This document shows, in pieces, positions 35,601 to 47,372 of a DNA stretch of 64,000 nucleotides. Location of the stretch: contig CP141148.1 in assembly GCA_035235625.1 (NCBI GenBank), forward strand, positions 9,915,001 to 9,979,000, written 5' to 3'. Position 1 is the stretch's first letter. Every line of letters begins with the position of its first letter. The position numbers were made by a program, and so were the translations under genes. The notes below the pieces were generated by a model. It was not told the origin of the DNA, searched no databases, and saw only the letters and a list, made by a program, of their open reading frames with translations. This DNA is from Saururus chinensis. Its lineage: Eukaryota > Streptophyta > Magnoliopsida > Piperales > Saururaceae.

Positions 35601-36195
35601 TAGGTCTGTTGCTTATCGCCTCCAGCTTCCTGAGGTTCTTCCGTCCACTCAATTTTTCACGTTTCTCGCCTGCGGCGCTTTGTGGGGATCCGTGTGCTTT
35701 CCAGTCCGCCACCACAGCTTTTGGCTCCTGTGTCACTGCCCTTGCATCCTTTAGTTATTATTTACACTCGCCACATCCATCGGGCGGGACGTTTAATTTC
35801 ATAGATATTGGTCGCTTGGCATAGTTGTCCTTTAGAAGAGGCTTCTTCGATGACAAAAGATGATTTTTATACTTGATTTTTGAATTTTGCGCCTTGAGGT
35901 CAAAACGGTAACAGAGCGTGGTAAATTGATATAGATCATAGGATTTATTTTATTCATATGTCTTTTGGGTTATTAAGTATTAGGAATTATGTAATACAGC
36001 TTTAAGTAATATTAGTTAAGCCTTATGTAGTATTAATTAATAAAGCCCAGGCCATTAAAGGCTTAGTATGTAAGGATTCTCTACCTTAATGGAGGATTTA
36101 GCAATTAATTAAATTTCTTAATCTCATCCTTCTCCTTTGTCGACCCAAACTCTCTCCTTTCTGTTGCCATAATGGTTTTCACGTACCAACAGGTT
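32637..36195 (+). pseudogene. Ty3/gypsy pol relic, 5' truncated, probable chromovirus
   Basis: Domains in order: protease (LIDSKNTHNF, about 32670), reverse transcriptase (SPVLLVRKKDGSWRFCVNY; catalytic box FDNILVYS, so both Tyr and the second Asp are changed), RNase H (FIVETDASETGLGAVL), integrase zinc finger (HFHDTPMAGYESIF...CPTCQ, with Tyr in place of the second His), and the integrase core with MDFIEALP and VSDRDRVF. A chromodomain-like tail (EILVAWHSCPLEEAS) lies near 35800. Stops include 33498-33500, 34960-34962 and 35215-35217, with frame changes near 33800 and 34850. About 35900-36195 resembles the start of a 3' LTR. Gag and the 5' LTR are missing. Confidence 0.9.
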
Positions 36196-36224
36196 ATTCT
36201 CCCTCCTTTCATCTAAATTTATTA

Positions 36225-36810
36225 CCAAAATCATCCTATAGTTCCTTGGATTTGTAACAAACTACATACAAAACCTGATAATCATGTGTTGTTCCCTCCC
36301 ATCCAGGCCAAATCTAAGTAAATATCATGTTGAAATCACATATTGCTAAAACATTTTAATAACAATCTCCACGGCCTCTACTCCTATAAGGAATTTATTT
36401 TTCCACCGGTACAATTGCATGGATAAGTGTATCATTGATTGCCCCAACAGCCCCCTATATAAAGTTACGAAATCCATATCAACAAACAATAATACACAAC
36501 TATGATACAATAAAATTTACAATCATAATTTAATAAGTTAGTTACCTTAAAAATCACACGTAATCATTTGTGGTGCTTTATTTGCTCAGGGGGTTCATTC
36601 CATGTGATTAGTACAATCATCTCTCTAGCAAATTCTATCATTGCTGTCAACACTTCATAGAAATATTTATTAACTGTATGAGTGGAGCGTTCAAATTGCC
36701 TTTTGACCACTATAAATTGCTCATTGTGAGCTAAGATGACAGAAAATTATCATATTCTCTTCTAATGATACATATTTACTATCAACAAGTCATCCCTTCT
36801 CTTTGAAATA
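36225..36810 (-). pseudogene. PIF/Harbinger transposase (HARBI1/ALP1-like DDE) remnant
   Basis: The minus strand reads RQFERSTHTVNKYFYEVLTA (about 36725-36650) and then GAVGAINDTLIHAIVPVEK (about 36460-36400), matching the family's GAIDGTHIxAxVP block; the catalytic Asp position reads Asn. ICDFNMIFT, then WPGWEGTTHDYQVLY (about 36320-36255), matches the family's CDFDMxFTxxxxGWEGSxHDxRVL block. The protein ends abruptly at about 36225 where the gypsy 3' end begins, so the C-terminal half with the last catalytic acidic residue is lost. It shares strand with the Myb/SANT-like remnant at 37885-38500. Confidence 0.85.
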
Positions 36811-37884
36811 AGAACAAAGAAACTTGAAACCCTTCTAAGATATCCGCATCAAAATAAAACATTGCCCTGGGCTGCCATTCAATAACTCATGCATATACAT
36901 TCTACCAATTAATAATGAAGTATTGTCTCGTACGCAGGTTTTTTTTTACATAATTCAAGTCATTTCCAAACAAGGTCAATAAATATAATCTCTATCATTT
37001 TCCTATCTTTTCCTATATCCTATAAAAAGAATAACAAAAATCCTGTAAACAAAATATTTTCAATAAAAATATAATGAAGGCCAATAGATAAAAAAATCAA
37101 TAATAAAAGCACACGCATATATGTGTATGTCAAAAAGGAAGAGCGCATCTTTTCGGAGAGTTTACCATATCAACATTTTTCAGGTTAAATAAGATAACAT
37201 TTACCATGTCAACATAATAAAAAATGACATTTCGTTATTATCATATCCAAACCCCAATTTGAGACAGACAACATTCCGATCATAATGGCAGGTTCAATGC
37301 AAAAATTGACATTCATCATTCATCACTACCATTACAGCCTTACCCAAACCATAAAAAAATATAATGATAAAAAGAACATTCACCAAAATCATATATTTCT
37401 TCACAAAGCTAATTTCAATCCTATTTCCACATAACCACCAAAGTATCTCAGATTAATCATTGTTTCTCAAATCCACAAACCATAACAAGCGCTCTCAACA
37501 AACACAAGTTCTAAAGAAAAAAATACACGTGTTCAAAAGAGAAAAGTACATACAAAATGTTCTAACAAATCAAATCTTCTCATAACAAACACATCTAGTC
37601 AATGCTTATCAGTCGCTCCAATAGCCATATTTAATGGTCATTTTTTTGATCCACTCTAACTTCACCTCCATGCCCATGCCTTGAATGGATATCCATTACT
37701 CTCTCATTGTTTTCTTCTCGATAAAAATTTACATTGCTGCCATGCCGTAGAGAACATTCTTCAAAAGTCCCATTTCTATTAATGTTTCATTACACATTTT
37801 AGGAGATAGACAAGAATAACAACCATCCATCTTCAAAACGAAATCTCTGATGTAATCTTCAAGACTTCCTGAAGAGTCTCTTGC
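36811..37884. other. Harbinger inter-gene region, no gene recognised
   Basis: AT-rich sequence between the two Harbinger gene remnants, without clear motifs. Confidence 0.4.
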
Positions 37885-38500
37885 CCTCTTTATATTAGAT
37901 TTAGTTCATGTATTTCAAGATTCTGGATTAGCTAAATTTATAACTTCCATATTAGAAGACTCACCAACACAATCTACTGGCCTTGGGTGGTCTGACATAG
38001 GGGCCCATGCAGCCTCCTTGGTGGCAAATGTGTTGTCAAATAAAGCCCTCATTAATTCTGAGTCCACTTTTTTTGAATTTACTTTTCTCGAGAACTTTCT
38101 GTTTTCATTCAACATAAAATATATAAATAAATAAATAAATAAAATTACAAACCAAATAAACTACTCTATTATACCTTAATATAGTCTTCCTATATGCTTT
38201 CCGGCCAGTCAAATGTGTTGATCTCATAATTATATCCATGACCAGATCTATTAACCATATCACTTCATATCTTGTACTTCTTGTTATAGTCCCATAAATT
38301 CTTCAAATTTTTTTGCCCAATTTTTATTTTAAACTCACTTTCTTTCAACTTTTGTATCACCCTATTCCATGAATCGAGCCTCAAATTACTGCCACATCTA
38401 TTTTATAGATTAATTTCCTCCACACAAGCCTCCAAAAATACCTTAAAAGCTTCTAAATTTTTTAGAGACATTCCTGCATATTCATAAGGAGATTTTATGA
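37885..38500 (-). pseudogene. Harbinger Myb/SANT-like DNA-binding protein remnant
   Basis: The minus strand reads AFKVFLEACVEEINL, then SWNRVIQKLKESEFKIKIGQ and KNLKNLWDYNKKYKI, then NTFDWPES. This is the Myb/SANT-like (Myb_DNA-bind_3 type) pattern of the second gene of plant PIF/Harbinger elements, which helps the transposase bind and move. A linker follows (37915-38115) including SELMRALFDNTFATKEA. Stops at several positions, for example within the domain after EEINL, disable it. Confidence 0.75.
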
Positions 38501-39787
38501 GTTAACTATTTAGAAATTTAATCATCATAGTTAAGCCACAATATAAAATCATATAATTCAGCATACAAAACAAAGGAAACATATCCCTTTCACAAAAAAA
38601 AGGAAACATAATTTCATTTAGAGTGTAAAGTAGATCAATAAAAAAATAAAATAGATTAATAAAAAAGAAAGAGAGAAAACGCTAATGGACTTGAGATTTG
38701 GAATAAAGTGGAAGGTGTCAGCTTCTATGTTGGACTGACTAACATACAAGAGAAGAAATCACAATTAGGTAGAATAACATACATGTAAAACTACTGTAAT
38801 TTATAATCAATTCACAATAATAAGCTATTAGGATAATATAAATTCTAAATTAGCAACACGTGGGATTTTGACTGATCAAATCTAAATAGGATGAGAGCTT
38901 TCAAAATCCATCATTGAAAACAATTGACTACTAAAAAATACTTTGTTGGCTGCCAATTCACCAAACATAATCACCAAAATGATCGTAACCAATGGATTTG
39001 CGGTCTACAAATGCTAAATTGTGACTCACAAATATTAACCAATGAAACGTAAAAAACTAAGCAGTTAATATTAATCAAACATATTAATATAATCCAGTTA
39101 AATAAAGGAACTACACAGAACAGTTCTGTTAAGATTTTAATTAGTGCTTGAGTTCAGACGTAGAAAATGCCCTAATCTTGACTGCAACCTGCTTTTCCTG
39201 TAAGTTTACTCATTGCTTCCTAACACAATTCAAAGACATCTACTGTCTAAAGACAGTTCAATCTTACCAGAAAACTATCATCTTTAAAAAGGACTACTTG
39301 AATCTGTACTAATTTTTCTTGGATTAAAAACAAGTAGAACAGAGACAATAATAAGAATATGTTTAGTTGCAAATTGTTAGAAACAGGAATGAAAAACAAG
39401 TAGAGAAATCCAAACAGCCATGGGTTACCCGCTGTCCTTATTTAGGTGGCAGGGAAGACATAGGTATTAGCCTGATCTATCTAAAATCCAACACATTTGA
39501 GTCAGAAACAAACCTAGCATAGCCTACACAACCATCAACACATGCCTAAAAACAATAACCAATATTCAGCATCATCAACCTGTAAAAATTAAAACAAACA
39601 ATATGCAACTTAAACAAAGACACCCACTTTGCACACTAAACATGTAACAAATAGCAAAAGAGAGTGCATACAGAGGAAGATACCAGGTAACTAATAAGAA
39701 AATAATGATTAACTAGATTGATCAAACGTCTATAATGTAAAACTGATAAACAAAGACAAAGAACTACAATACACTAACAAAATGATC

Positions 39788-40180
39788 TCAATTCGAATTA
39801 ATCAATGCATGAACCATCATGTGCGAATCTATGAAGCCATAAATACACCTAAGTCCTAACCAAAGAATAACAAATCTTGAATTTATGGCATTAGGCAGTA
39901 GGAATGCAGATGGAGCTTCTGCAGAAGTCCTTGGTTCAGCCGTGGGGGCTAGAGCTGGAGCAGTGGCCTGACCACCCTTGACTAATACCTGTAGCTTCAT
40001 TCCACCCAGACAGTGAGAAAGTGTCCCACAGATGAAGTACTTGGGTCCCAGAGTTGCCAGTGGAATGGAAGTGTTTCCATTTTTAATACGCTACAGGGCA
40101 TTACTTGCGGTGCATGTATTAAAATCAGCTTTGTTCACCTGGCACAGATTGTGCAAGGAAGAAAATTGGACCACTGCCAT
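39788..40180 (-). pseudogene. Phytocyanin (blue copper / early nodulin-like) gene fragment
   Basis: The minus strand encodes the C-terminal half of a phytocyanin: QFSSLHNLCQVNKADFNTC with the first copper His, then GNTSIPLATLGPKYFICGTL and SHCLGGMKLQVLV. The Cys, His and Met ligand spacing (C-x4-H-x4-M) is intact. An Ala/Pro/Thr-rich linker (ATAPALAPTAEPRTSAEAPS) and a hydrophobic tail follow, as in GPI-anchored, cell-surface members of the family. One in-frame TAG at about 40091-40093 breaks it, and the N-terminal half with the signal peptide was not found. It lies on the same strand as the two Harbinger genes and inside the element's inferred right end, so it looks captured. Confidence 0.85.
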
Positions 40181-41940
40181 AAGCATGCAAGAGATGTTAT
40201 GTCACTTCAATTTGGACCCTCTACTCTAGACCAGCTGGCTCATACCACCACATCAAATAAAAAGAAGTAATGGTGGGCAAAAGCTATTAAAAAGAGAAGG
40301 CTATTGGGAAATCAAAACAATGAGTGGATTAAAGCTGAAGAAGCAAAGGATATGATGAGGAATTTAGACAGGCATAACTCTAATTCATAAAAACCAAAAC
40401 CAGAAAAAGACAATGAATCAATATACAAGAGCCACTGAATAAGATAATCCAATGATAATAGATATTAGTAACATAGCAAGTGGTACAGAAATACACCATT
40501 GGAAGCCGTCAATATAAATGTTAAATGTTGATTCAACTTTCTGAATAAGTATTTAGTGTCATCCACTCTCCACAAAAAAATTAAACAAAACACATAATAC
40601 ACAATTTCATTTCCATGACAACACTACGTATCAATTTCAACAGCAAGCTACACCATTTGACAAAACTAATTTAAGCAGAGCCTCTTCCATGTCCCAAACC
40701 TCGTAAATCACCACCCAAAAACTTCACACACCCAACTCGCCTTACAAATCCATCCCCAGGAAAACCTATCACCCATGAGACAATGAGTTCCAGACAAATT
40801 TAGCAGTGGGCTATATTCAAAGTTTTATACTTCGATCAATATTCATAACAGCCTAAATGGAACCTTCATGACGCATATAAATGATCAGCAAAACAGCACA
40901 AGAAATAAGCCCGTTGCAAAATCTCCAAACAAGAACAAAATTTTCTCAAGTTGCATAACATGTCATGCCCATAACAAATGTCTCAATTAAGTTCGGAACC
41001 TTCGAAGGTGAAACAAGACCAAGAAGCACTAATGAACCATAAACAGTCAGAAGTAATGAAAGGTCAATCCAATTCGGACTTTCCCGTAGAGCAAAAAATA
41101 AGTATTTACTGTTCTTTGCCATAGAGATGGTCAGACAAGTTTTGGAAATTTTATTATTAGAATCAGCACATAATAAAAAAATTATTTACATATTCACAAT
41201 ATGAACAGAAGCAAACAAGGGCCAAATGGGGAATTAAGAGAGAAAAGCTAGAATCAACTGCGTCTTCAGAACTGAAGGGGGTTAATATGGTTTCATTTAA
41301 CATGATAAACGAGAGAGCAAGGGACCTTGAACGCTATCTGGTTTCTAAGAAAACGGAGAGGAGCCCATCACACAAAATGCTCCGGAGAACCTCCTGGGCC
41401 TGTCAAAACCTCGACAAGGAAGCTGAATTGATAATCTGGGCTGCAGTGAATCGACAGAGGAAAAGAGACAATGCAGAAAAAGAAGCATCAAGCAAAAAAA
41501 ACAACGCATTTACTCGAGGTGAGGCCATGGATAGTGTCAAAACCAAGATCTGAAGCACATAATGCAGGCAGGAATTCCTCCCACCCATCCAAAATCATCA
41601 ACCAAAACGCACTGAAGAAACAAAAAAAAGGGAAAAAAGAGACGAAGCAAGGAACGGGGTGAGAAGAGTAATGACAACAAATCGTTGATAATGGCCGCGT
41701 CCTGAAATCCGAAGCTCGGCTGTCGGAATCAAAAGAGACGAGCGGAGTCAAGGCGGCTGGGTGACAGCCATGGGGAATGTGACTCGGGGAAAGCAGATTG
41801 AAGGAGTGGAAGCCGACAGGAAGCAAAGGTGAGGAGTGAAACTGGTTGCAGCTGCGATCAGGAGAGGAGAGACAAAGGTCGGGGTCACATTTTAGGTTTT
41901 CAGAGGCAATAAGTGGATGAAATGCATCTAACCGTTGATT
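40181..41940. other. Harbinger interior, leader-like, no protein recognised
   Basis: Contains several long frames on both strands (41287-41553 plus, 41488-41943 minus) without recognisable motifs. The minus-strand part near 41690-41930 is pyrimidine-rich and leader-like. Confidence 0.35.
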
Positions 41941-42077
41941 CAATTTTTTTAATGTACATCTGATCTGATTCAGTAACTGAATTCAATCCTAAACAAACAC
42001 ACTAAAAAGCCATTTAAAAGTGGCTTTTTGATAACTTATTCAGATTTAGGTCTGAATTAGACCAAACAAATGAACCC
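41941..42077 (-). mobile_element. Right terminus of the Harbinger element
   Basis: Read on the minus strand, the end starts GGGTTCATTTGTTTGGTC, a typical PIF/Harbinger-Tourist terminus, and is followed on the plus strand by TTA (42078-42080), the family's target. The subterminal MULE array resumes immediately after with TTAGCCTAACAACTA, matching an uninterrupted unit near 32350. The opposite terminus was not found and was probably lost with the gypsy insertion or a deletion. Confidence 0.6.
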
Positions 42078-42080
42078 TTA

Positions 42081-42780
42081 GCCTAACAACTATATTTTGA
42101 CCCCAAAGACTTTTGGCCCATGGTTTTGCATTCCTTAAAAGTCATCCATGTAAACTAAGCCCCAAACACACAATTTATATTTAACAACATAAATGCTTCA
42201 CACTCCTATTAATCTACGCATATATAGACCTAATTATATCAAGTCTAATGACAGCACAATGTACTTTGCAAAAAAAAAACCCTTAAAATCTACCGGTCAA
42301 CAGTTAGGCCCTATTAGTTAACTTTGTTTTAATCATATATACTTGCTTAAATTGTCTACCCTTATTTTTCATCATATCACATATCACATACAATGGCCAA
42401 AATAGCCACTAATAAACATTATTTTCTAAACTTAACCTAACAACTACATTTCTATGCTCAAAGACTTTTGGCGCATGCTTCTATGGTTCTTCTAAGCCAT
42501 GACCGCAAACTAAACACCAAGCACACAATATACGTTTAATAAGATTAATCTACCCATATATATACCAGACTATATCAAGTTTATTGACCACACAATTTAC
42601 TTAAAGACCAACATATAATGTACCAGTTAACAGTTAGGCCATATTACTTAACTTCGTCTATAGCATACACTATTTCTTCTATAGTCTCCCCCTCGTTATT
42701 CATCATGTCTCATATAACAGACACGGGTCCAACTTAACTAATCCGCTATATTTTTCTTCCTTATCCTACCTACAATATTT
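42081..42780 (-). repeat. Right subterminal array of the MULE, second part
   Basis: About three more units of the same ~220 bp repeat as 31860-32636, including TTAGGCCCTATTAGTTAACT and CACAATGTACTTT words. It is continuous in register with the first part once the inserted cluster is removed, apart from about 90 bp missing at the left junction. Confidence 0.8.
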
Positions 42781-43521
42781 TTTTCATCATATATTTCCTT
42801 TTCATAATTTATAATGAGATCACATCCTTCAAATATTTAAATCAAATTTATTTTATGACATCAAATACACTAATCATAGCAGTATATACGTCCAATTTAC
42901 ACGCCTATTATGAATTTTCTCATTTAACTTCCATTAAGATCTACCAAGAATTTCAGCACACAATCTTAATAAATTTCAAACCAAACCATATAATACATCG
43001 AAACAAAATATTTGCTTCTTCAATTAACCATCTAGCATTGTAGGATCTTACTTTGTCATTTATATTGTCTTCTATTGATCAATTGGTGGGGAGATTAGTC
43101 AAATGGCCAAGTAAAGAGGCAGAATGGAGATTAGGGCCAAACACCGAAATGCGGGATGCAACCGACTCGATAAAAGGTATGGCGGGAATGGAGATTAGTA
43201 TAAATGTCTTCGGAGGGGGGGAAGGTTGCCGCAATATATGTCTCCGGTTGTGAAATGACTACCCCAGTGAAATCGCCAAAGTGGAGAGCGAATGATTCGA
43301 AAAAAATTGAAACTTTCTCTACGATACACCAAGGAGCAAAAAATAGGACTGAATGAGCAAAAATGAAGAAGAAGGTGACGAAGGGGATATAAAAGGCTAA
43401 ATGAGGGGTTGCCTAAAGGGACTGCAAATCTCATAACGGTCGAGAGTGCCGGAGGGAAAACCAAAATCTGAATTTGAGATGCAACCGGTAAAATAGGGTC
43501 GTAGCTTTTCATTTCCATTAC
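42781..43521. other. MULE right interior, no gene recognised
   Basis: AT-rich sequence, then a pyrimidine-rich minus-strand leader-like stretch (43260-43500) comparable in position to 22380-22570 at the left end. No protein recognised. Confidence 0.4.
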
Positions 43522-43680
43522 CCTAAGGGTATTATCAGCAATTCAAGCGCGCGTGCGGGAAAGTAGAAAGTACATAAGTCTAATTTTGAAAGATTGAAGT
43601 ACCTAGGCTATTTTTGTATTTCCGACATTTGTTGAGTCTATTTCTAAAAAAATTTCGAAACATTAGTGAATGATCATCCC
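43522..43680 (-). repeat. Right terminal inverted repeat of the MULE
   Basis: On the minus strand it begins GGGATGATCATTCACTAATG and continues like the left repeat to the CCCTTAGGG end. See the left repeat. Confidence 0.85.
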
Positions 43681-44639
43681 TTAAACATAACTTGGGTGCA
43701 CCTTTTTGAAATTGCAAGAACCTATTGAACTTAAGTGTGCAATTTTTTGTTTATTAGACTGAGCACCTTAGACAATTGACTAAGTTTCTCTAGTTATTAT
43801 GATGTGGGGGCATATAATCAAGAGCTACACATAATAATTTCTTCAATTAAAGTTTTAGTTCTAGGAGCCAATTTTATTTAAAAGACAACCTAATTTGGGG
43901 ATTTCTTTTATGGACTGGGATGGCCAGGTAAACCTCTTATTTCCCAGTGAACTTTGGTTGCTTGTTAAAATAACATCCATGTGCCCACATGCTGGTGGTA
44001 GAATTCCAGCAATTCATCTATTGAATCCCGAATCCTCCCTTTGGCCCATTATGCCCCTACTTATCTATGATTCAACTTTTAAACCCATCAAACCCAAAAT
44101 CCAGGAGTCCGTGTCTATGCTTCTGAACCCATAGCCCATTTGACTTGCTGCTGCCTCTAGTTGTTCAGTCGCTCAACCACACGAGATTCCTCAATTTTCA
44201 TCGAACCTTCCAAGAATCCATTTGTTTGGAATTTTAGTTAATTAATTAGTTTAAATTTTACTGTGTGAGTTGTTTTTTCAATTGCTTATTTGGTTTATCG
44301 CACATTTTCCCTCATTGCAAGTTTGTCCTGCATCATATTAGGGCTCACAATTCTGTAAAGTTATAATTTCATAATGCCATTATATCTTGTTTTGATGTGT
44401 CCGTAGTGATGAAAGTGTGGAAATCCTAGCAAATGATGTTTTTGAGAAGTTGTTGGACATTCTTGGCCCTCATGCAAAGGACTCCTTTCCCTCTTAGAGG
44501 AGTGCTTGAAGTTGAAGAAGACTGTGGCTTGTAATTTTAGATCACGGTGCTTTTCCTCAAACTCCATGCATTGCTCCATATAAGGAGGAGGATTCCAAGA
44601 GTCCGCCTCAAAAACCCACATTTCCAAATCGCCACACAA
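43681..44639. other. Spacer, nothing recognised
   Basis: AT-rich; the open frames at 43895-44134 and 44361-44639 show no family motif. Confidence 0.4.
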
Positions 44640-44755
44640 TATGGTAAGTCATATAGGCGAAGGCCCTCTCAAAGCCACCTCTACAACATGTTTTAAGTGG
44701 ACGTTTTGAAAGCCCCAGCCCTAAGATTGCCTCTATAAACCCAATTTTTGTAGTG
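44640..44755 (-). mobile_element. CACTA element right terminus
   Basis: The minus strand begins CACTACAAAAATTGGG at 44755 and continues with a GAGGC/GAGGTGGCTTTGAGAGGG stretch typical of CACTA subterminal regions. No matching left end was found to its left, so it is a fragment. Confidence 0.45.
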
Positions 44756-46189
44756 TGGGAGACAAATGAGACATTAATATATTATTATACTTTCTATTTA
44801 ATCAATTCCTGATCTGATTTCATTAGGTTTACTAATGCTAGATCTTGTTTCTCATTAGGTTTTCTACATAAACAATGATTGAGTTCACTCTCATTCTACA
44901 TCATCAAATATCATGTACTCTACTTATTTTATGTAATTTATGCTATATAATAAATTTATAATTGTTTGATATTAATATTTATTTTTGTAGATGATAATAT
45001 ATACTTCTTCTAATCATGAAGATGATCAAGATTCTTTATGATCTTTTAGAGATCTCGTCTCTTTGGTGCATTGACACAAGATAGAGATTCGAGACAGCAA
45101 ACCATGCTTGGCTTATTACTCCTAGTACCTTTCTATCTACTTGTAGCATAATTTAGCAAATCTTTGTATCAACCGTCTATATAGATTCCAAATCAGATAT
45201 GCTATGCATTCAATATCTTATCTAGAAATGTATTTTCTTAATTAACATATGGATAAAGAATGCAAATAATCATACCTTTATTGATTTCCAATACCACTCA
45301 TTCTAATTTCATGTACGTAGTAAACTGTAAGAGGAAACACAACAAAAAATTAAGGATTAGCTTATATCACTGAGATGAAGTGCAAAAAAAACTTATCAAA
45401 AAATAAAATAGTACAAATTTATGTATCACAGACAGAATTTATGAACATAAAAGCACATGTAGCCTAAGGCCCCATACATGAGTTAAAAAGATAAAGAATT
45501 TTCAACCTCATAAGACGTATCAAAACGAATATCCATGAACACAAAATCCAAAAAAATATACATTAAAAAGTTATATCTCCAAATGATGACCCTTATAAAA
45601 CTTAAGACCTAGCAAATAACCGAAGGAAAGGCTTAAATCTACCTTGGCAAAGCATGGAGACGAAGATATGGCTTTCAAGAATAAAACATACAAAGCTTAC
45701 AAGATCTGAACGACACAAACAGCTTTCAGAATCTCAAATGAGCCCCTTCGGAGTGAGCTAATAATTCTAACTCGCAAAACATATGGCATCTTAACAGGCC
45801 CAAATGATACAGTCAAATCAGGAACAGAAGAACTGAAGAAAGAGCCAGGAAGAAAAAGGCTGAACTTTTTTAGATTTTAGAAGCACGTTTCGAAGGTATA
45901 AACGATCCAATGAAGTACTGGGGGATCAAGAATGGCGAATACTTTACCCTCAACTTCCAGCGGGATCGATCGCTGCTCACACTTCTCCGAGGAGCGCGGT
46001 GGAAGCTCCGTCGGCCGGCTACCAGCGAGCTCATGGGGATCTCACTCCGGCAGTGAACTGGGAAGGCAAGCTCAGATGAGAGTTTAGGGTTTGAGCTGGT
46101 TGCAGAAGCCCACGACTCCAGGGCTGATGGCAGTTGAAGGGCACGGGCACAACGTCGCTGGTGAAGTTGTAGGGCTTAGGGGCGAAAGA
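44756..46189. other. Spacer with GC-rich, leader-like end
   Basis: AT-rich to about 45900. 45930-46189 is GC-rich and reads like an exon or leader on the minus strand, with no motif I recognise. The hAT element at 46190 is inserted at its edge. Confidence 0.4.
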
Positions 46190-47372
46190 TAGGGATGCTA
46201 CTAAGGCGTCCTTTGGATAACGCTTTGTGAAATCCAGAATGTGCTTTTCGTTAAAATTATTTTTTTGAAAGTAAAGTAAAAGCGGGTTATGTTTGAATAT
46301 ATATTATAAAAAATTAATATTTTAAATAAAGTTTCAGAAATTTTGTTTAGATAGCCATTACATTTTATATATCTGAGTTAAAAAAAATACCTATTTTACC
46401 CCTTAATAATTGTGATTTATAAACTTTGCAAACCTATGCAAACTCTATCTTTACTTATAAAATAAAAAAAATACCAATTAGAAAAAGTGATCGTTGACAG
46501 TCATAGTTTTTCTATACGATGAAGACCTCTGCAGGGATTTATTCTCTCCGCAACTGTAATGTGCTTTTGTTGCTAGAAAGGGAACGAGAATTAACACCAA
46601 GAGAAGGAGTTCACCCAGTGAACGGGATCCACGGATGGAGAAGAAGATCAGTGAGTAGATGCACTCCTAGTCTGGAGAGGAAGATGAAATGCTAGTTTGA
46701 TTTGAAATCGGGCCCAGAGAGGATATAAGTGATGTTTGGTGGAGAAAGGGGAAGAAATTGGGTCTAGAGAGGATATAAACGATGGCGGGAGGAGAAAGGG
46801 GAAGAGTGTTATAGAAAAGGAAATGGCGCAGGAGAGAAGGAATAGAGCACGAGATTGAGTCATGCCACAATATTGGAGAAGGGCAAAAATGTCCATAATT
46901 TTTTTAACCTTTTGTTGACACGCTTTTAGCCTAACCCTCCTCCGGAGGAGAGTTAGACAAAAAGCGGGTAGAAAACAAAAATAAGCCAAAAGCGAGGTTA
47001 AAGGCATTTTTCAAACAAAGTAAAACTTTTAATTTAAATTGTCCAACCAAACAAGATTTACCTGCAAAACTGCTAAAAGCGGGCAGAAAGCTGGTAGAAA
47101 GCGTCATCCAAACGATGCCTAAGGTCGGATAAATGGTAAATCTAACCTTACTTAACCTTAATAGGTTGGGTTTGATTTTTAAAAATTAACCCAAATAGCG
47201 GGTTCGGGTTTTAAGTGAGATCCGACCTGAATATAAATATAAATTATATTTTTTTATATTTTTTTAATATTATTTTAAAAAAATTAAAAATATTTAAATA
47301 TTATTTTTTATTCTATTTGGGTTAAACGGGTCGGGTTCGGGTTTGACAAAACCCGACCCAGTGGCATCACTA
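46190..47372. mobile_element. hAT MITE interrupted by a Tourist element
   Basis: Ends are TAGGGATGCTAC and GACCCAGTGGCATCACTA, the same terminal repeats as the two hAT elements to the right. Without the insertion at 46205-47119 it is about 268 bp and aligns along its length with the reverse complement of 47705-48053. Possible 8-bp flanks GCGAAAGA and GGGGAAAA match poorly, so it is older or its flanks have diverged. Confidence 0.8.
46205..47119. mobile_element. Tourist-like (Harbinger) element nested in the hAT MITE
   Basis: Terminal repeats GGCGTCCTTTGGATAACGCT and its diverged complement ending AAAGCGTCATCCAAACGATGCC, flanked by TAA on both sides (46202-46204 and 47120-47122). Removing it and one TAA restores the hAT sequence seen in the sister copy, which proves the boundaries. 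It is 915 bp. A pyrimidine-rich stretch on the minus strand (46620-47000) gives frames without family motifs, so it is likely non-autonomous. Confidence 0.9.

Larger units (their letters stand above)
22199..43680. mobile_element. Large composite MULE (Mutator-like element), ~21.5 kb
   Basis: Terminal inverted repeats of about 160 bp (22199-22358 and 43522-43680) bound the region. Inside are inverted subterminal repeat arrays, a MuDR-type transposase N-terminal remnant (plus strand) and a DUF1985-Ulp1 remnant (minus strand). MULEs carrying an Ulp1-like protease gene are known in plants (Kaonashi-type). A gypsy/Harbinger cluster (32637-42077) interrupts the right array. No convincing 9-bp target duplication remains at the ends. 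The transposase catalytic core was not found, so the element is not autonomous. Confidence 0.75.
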
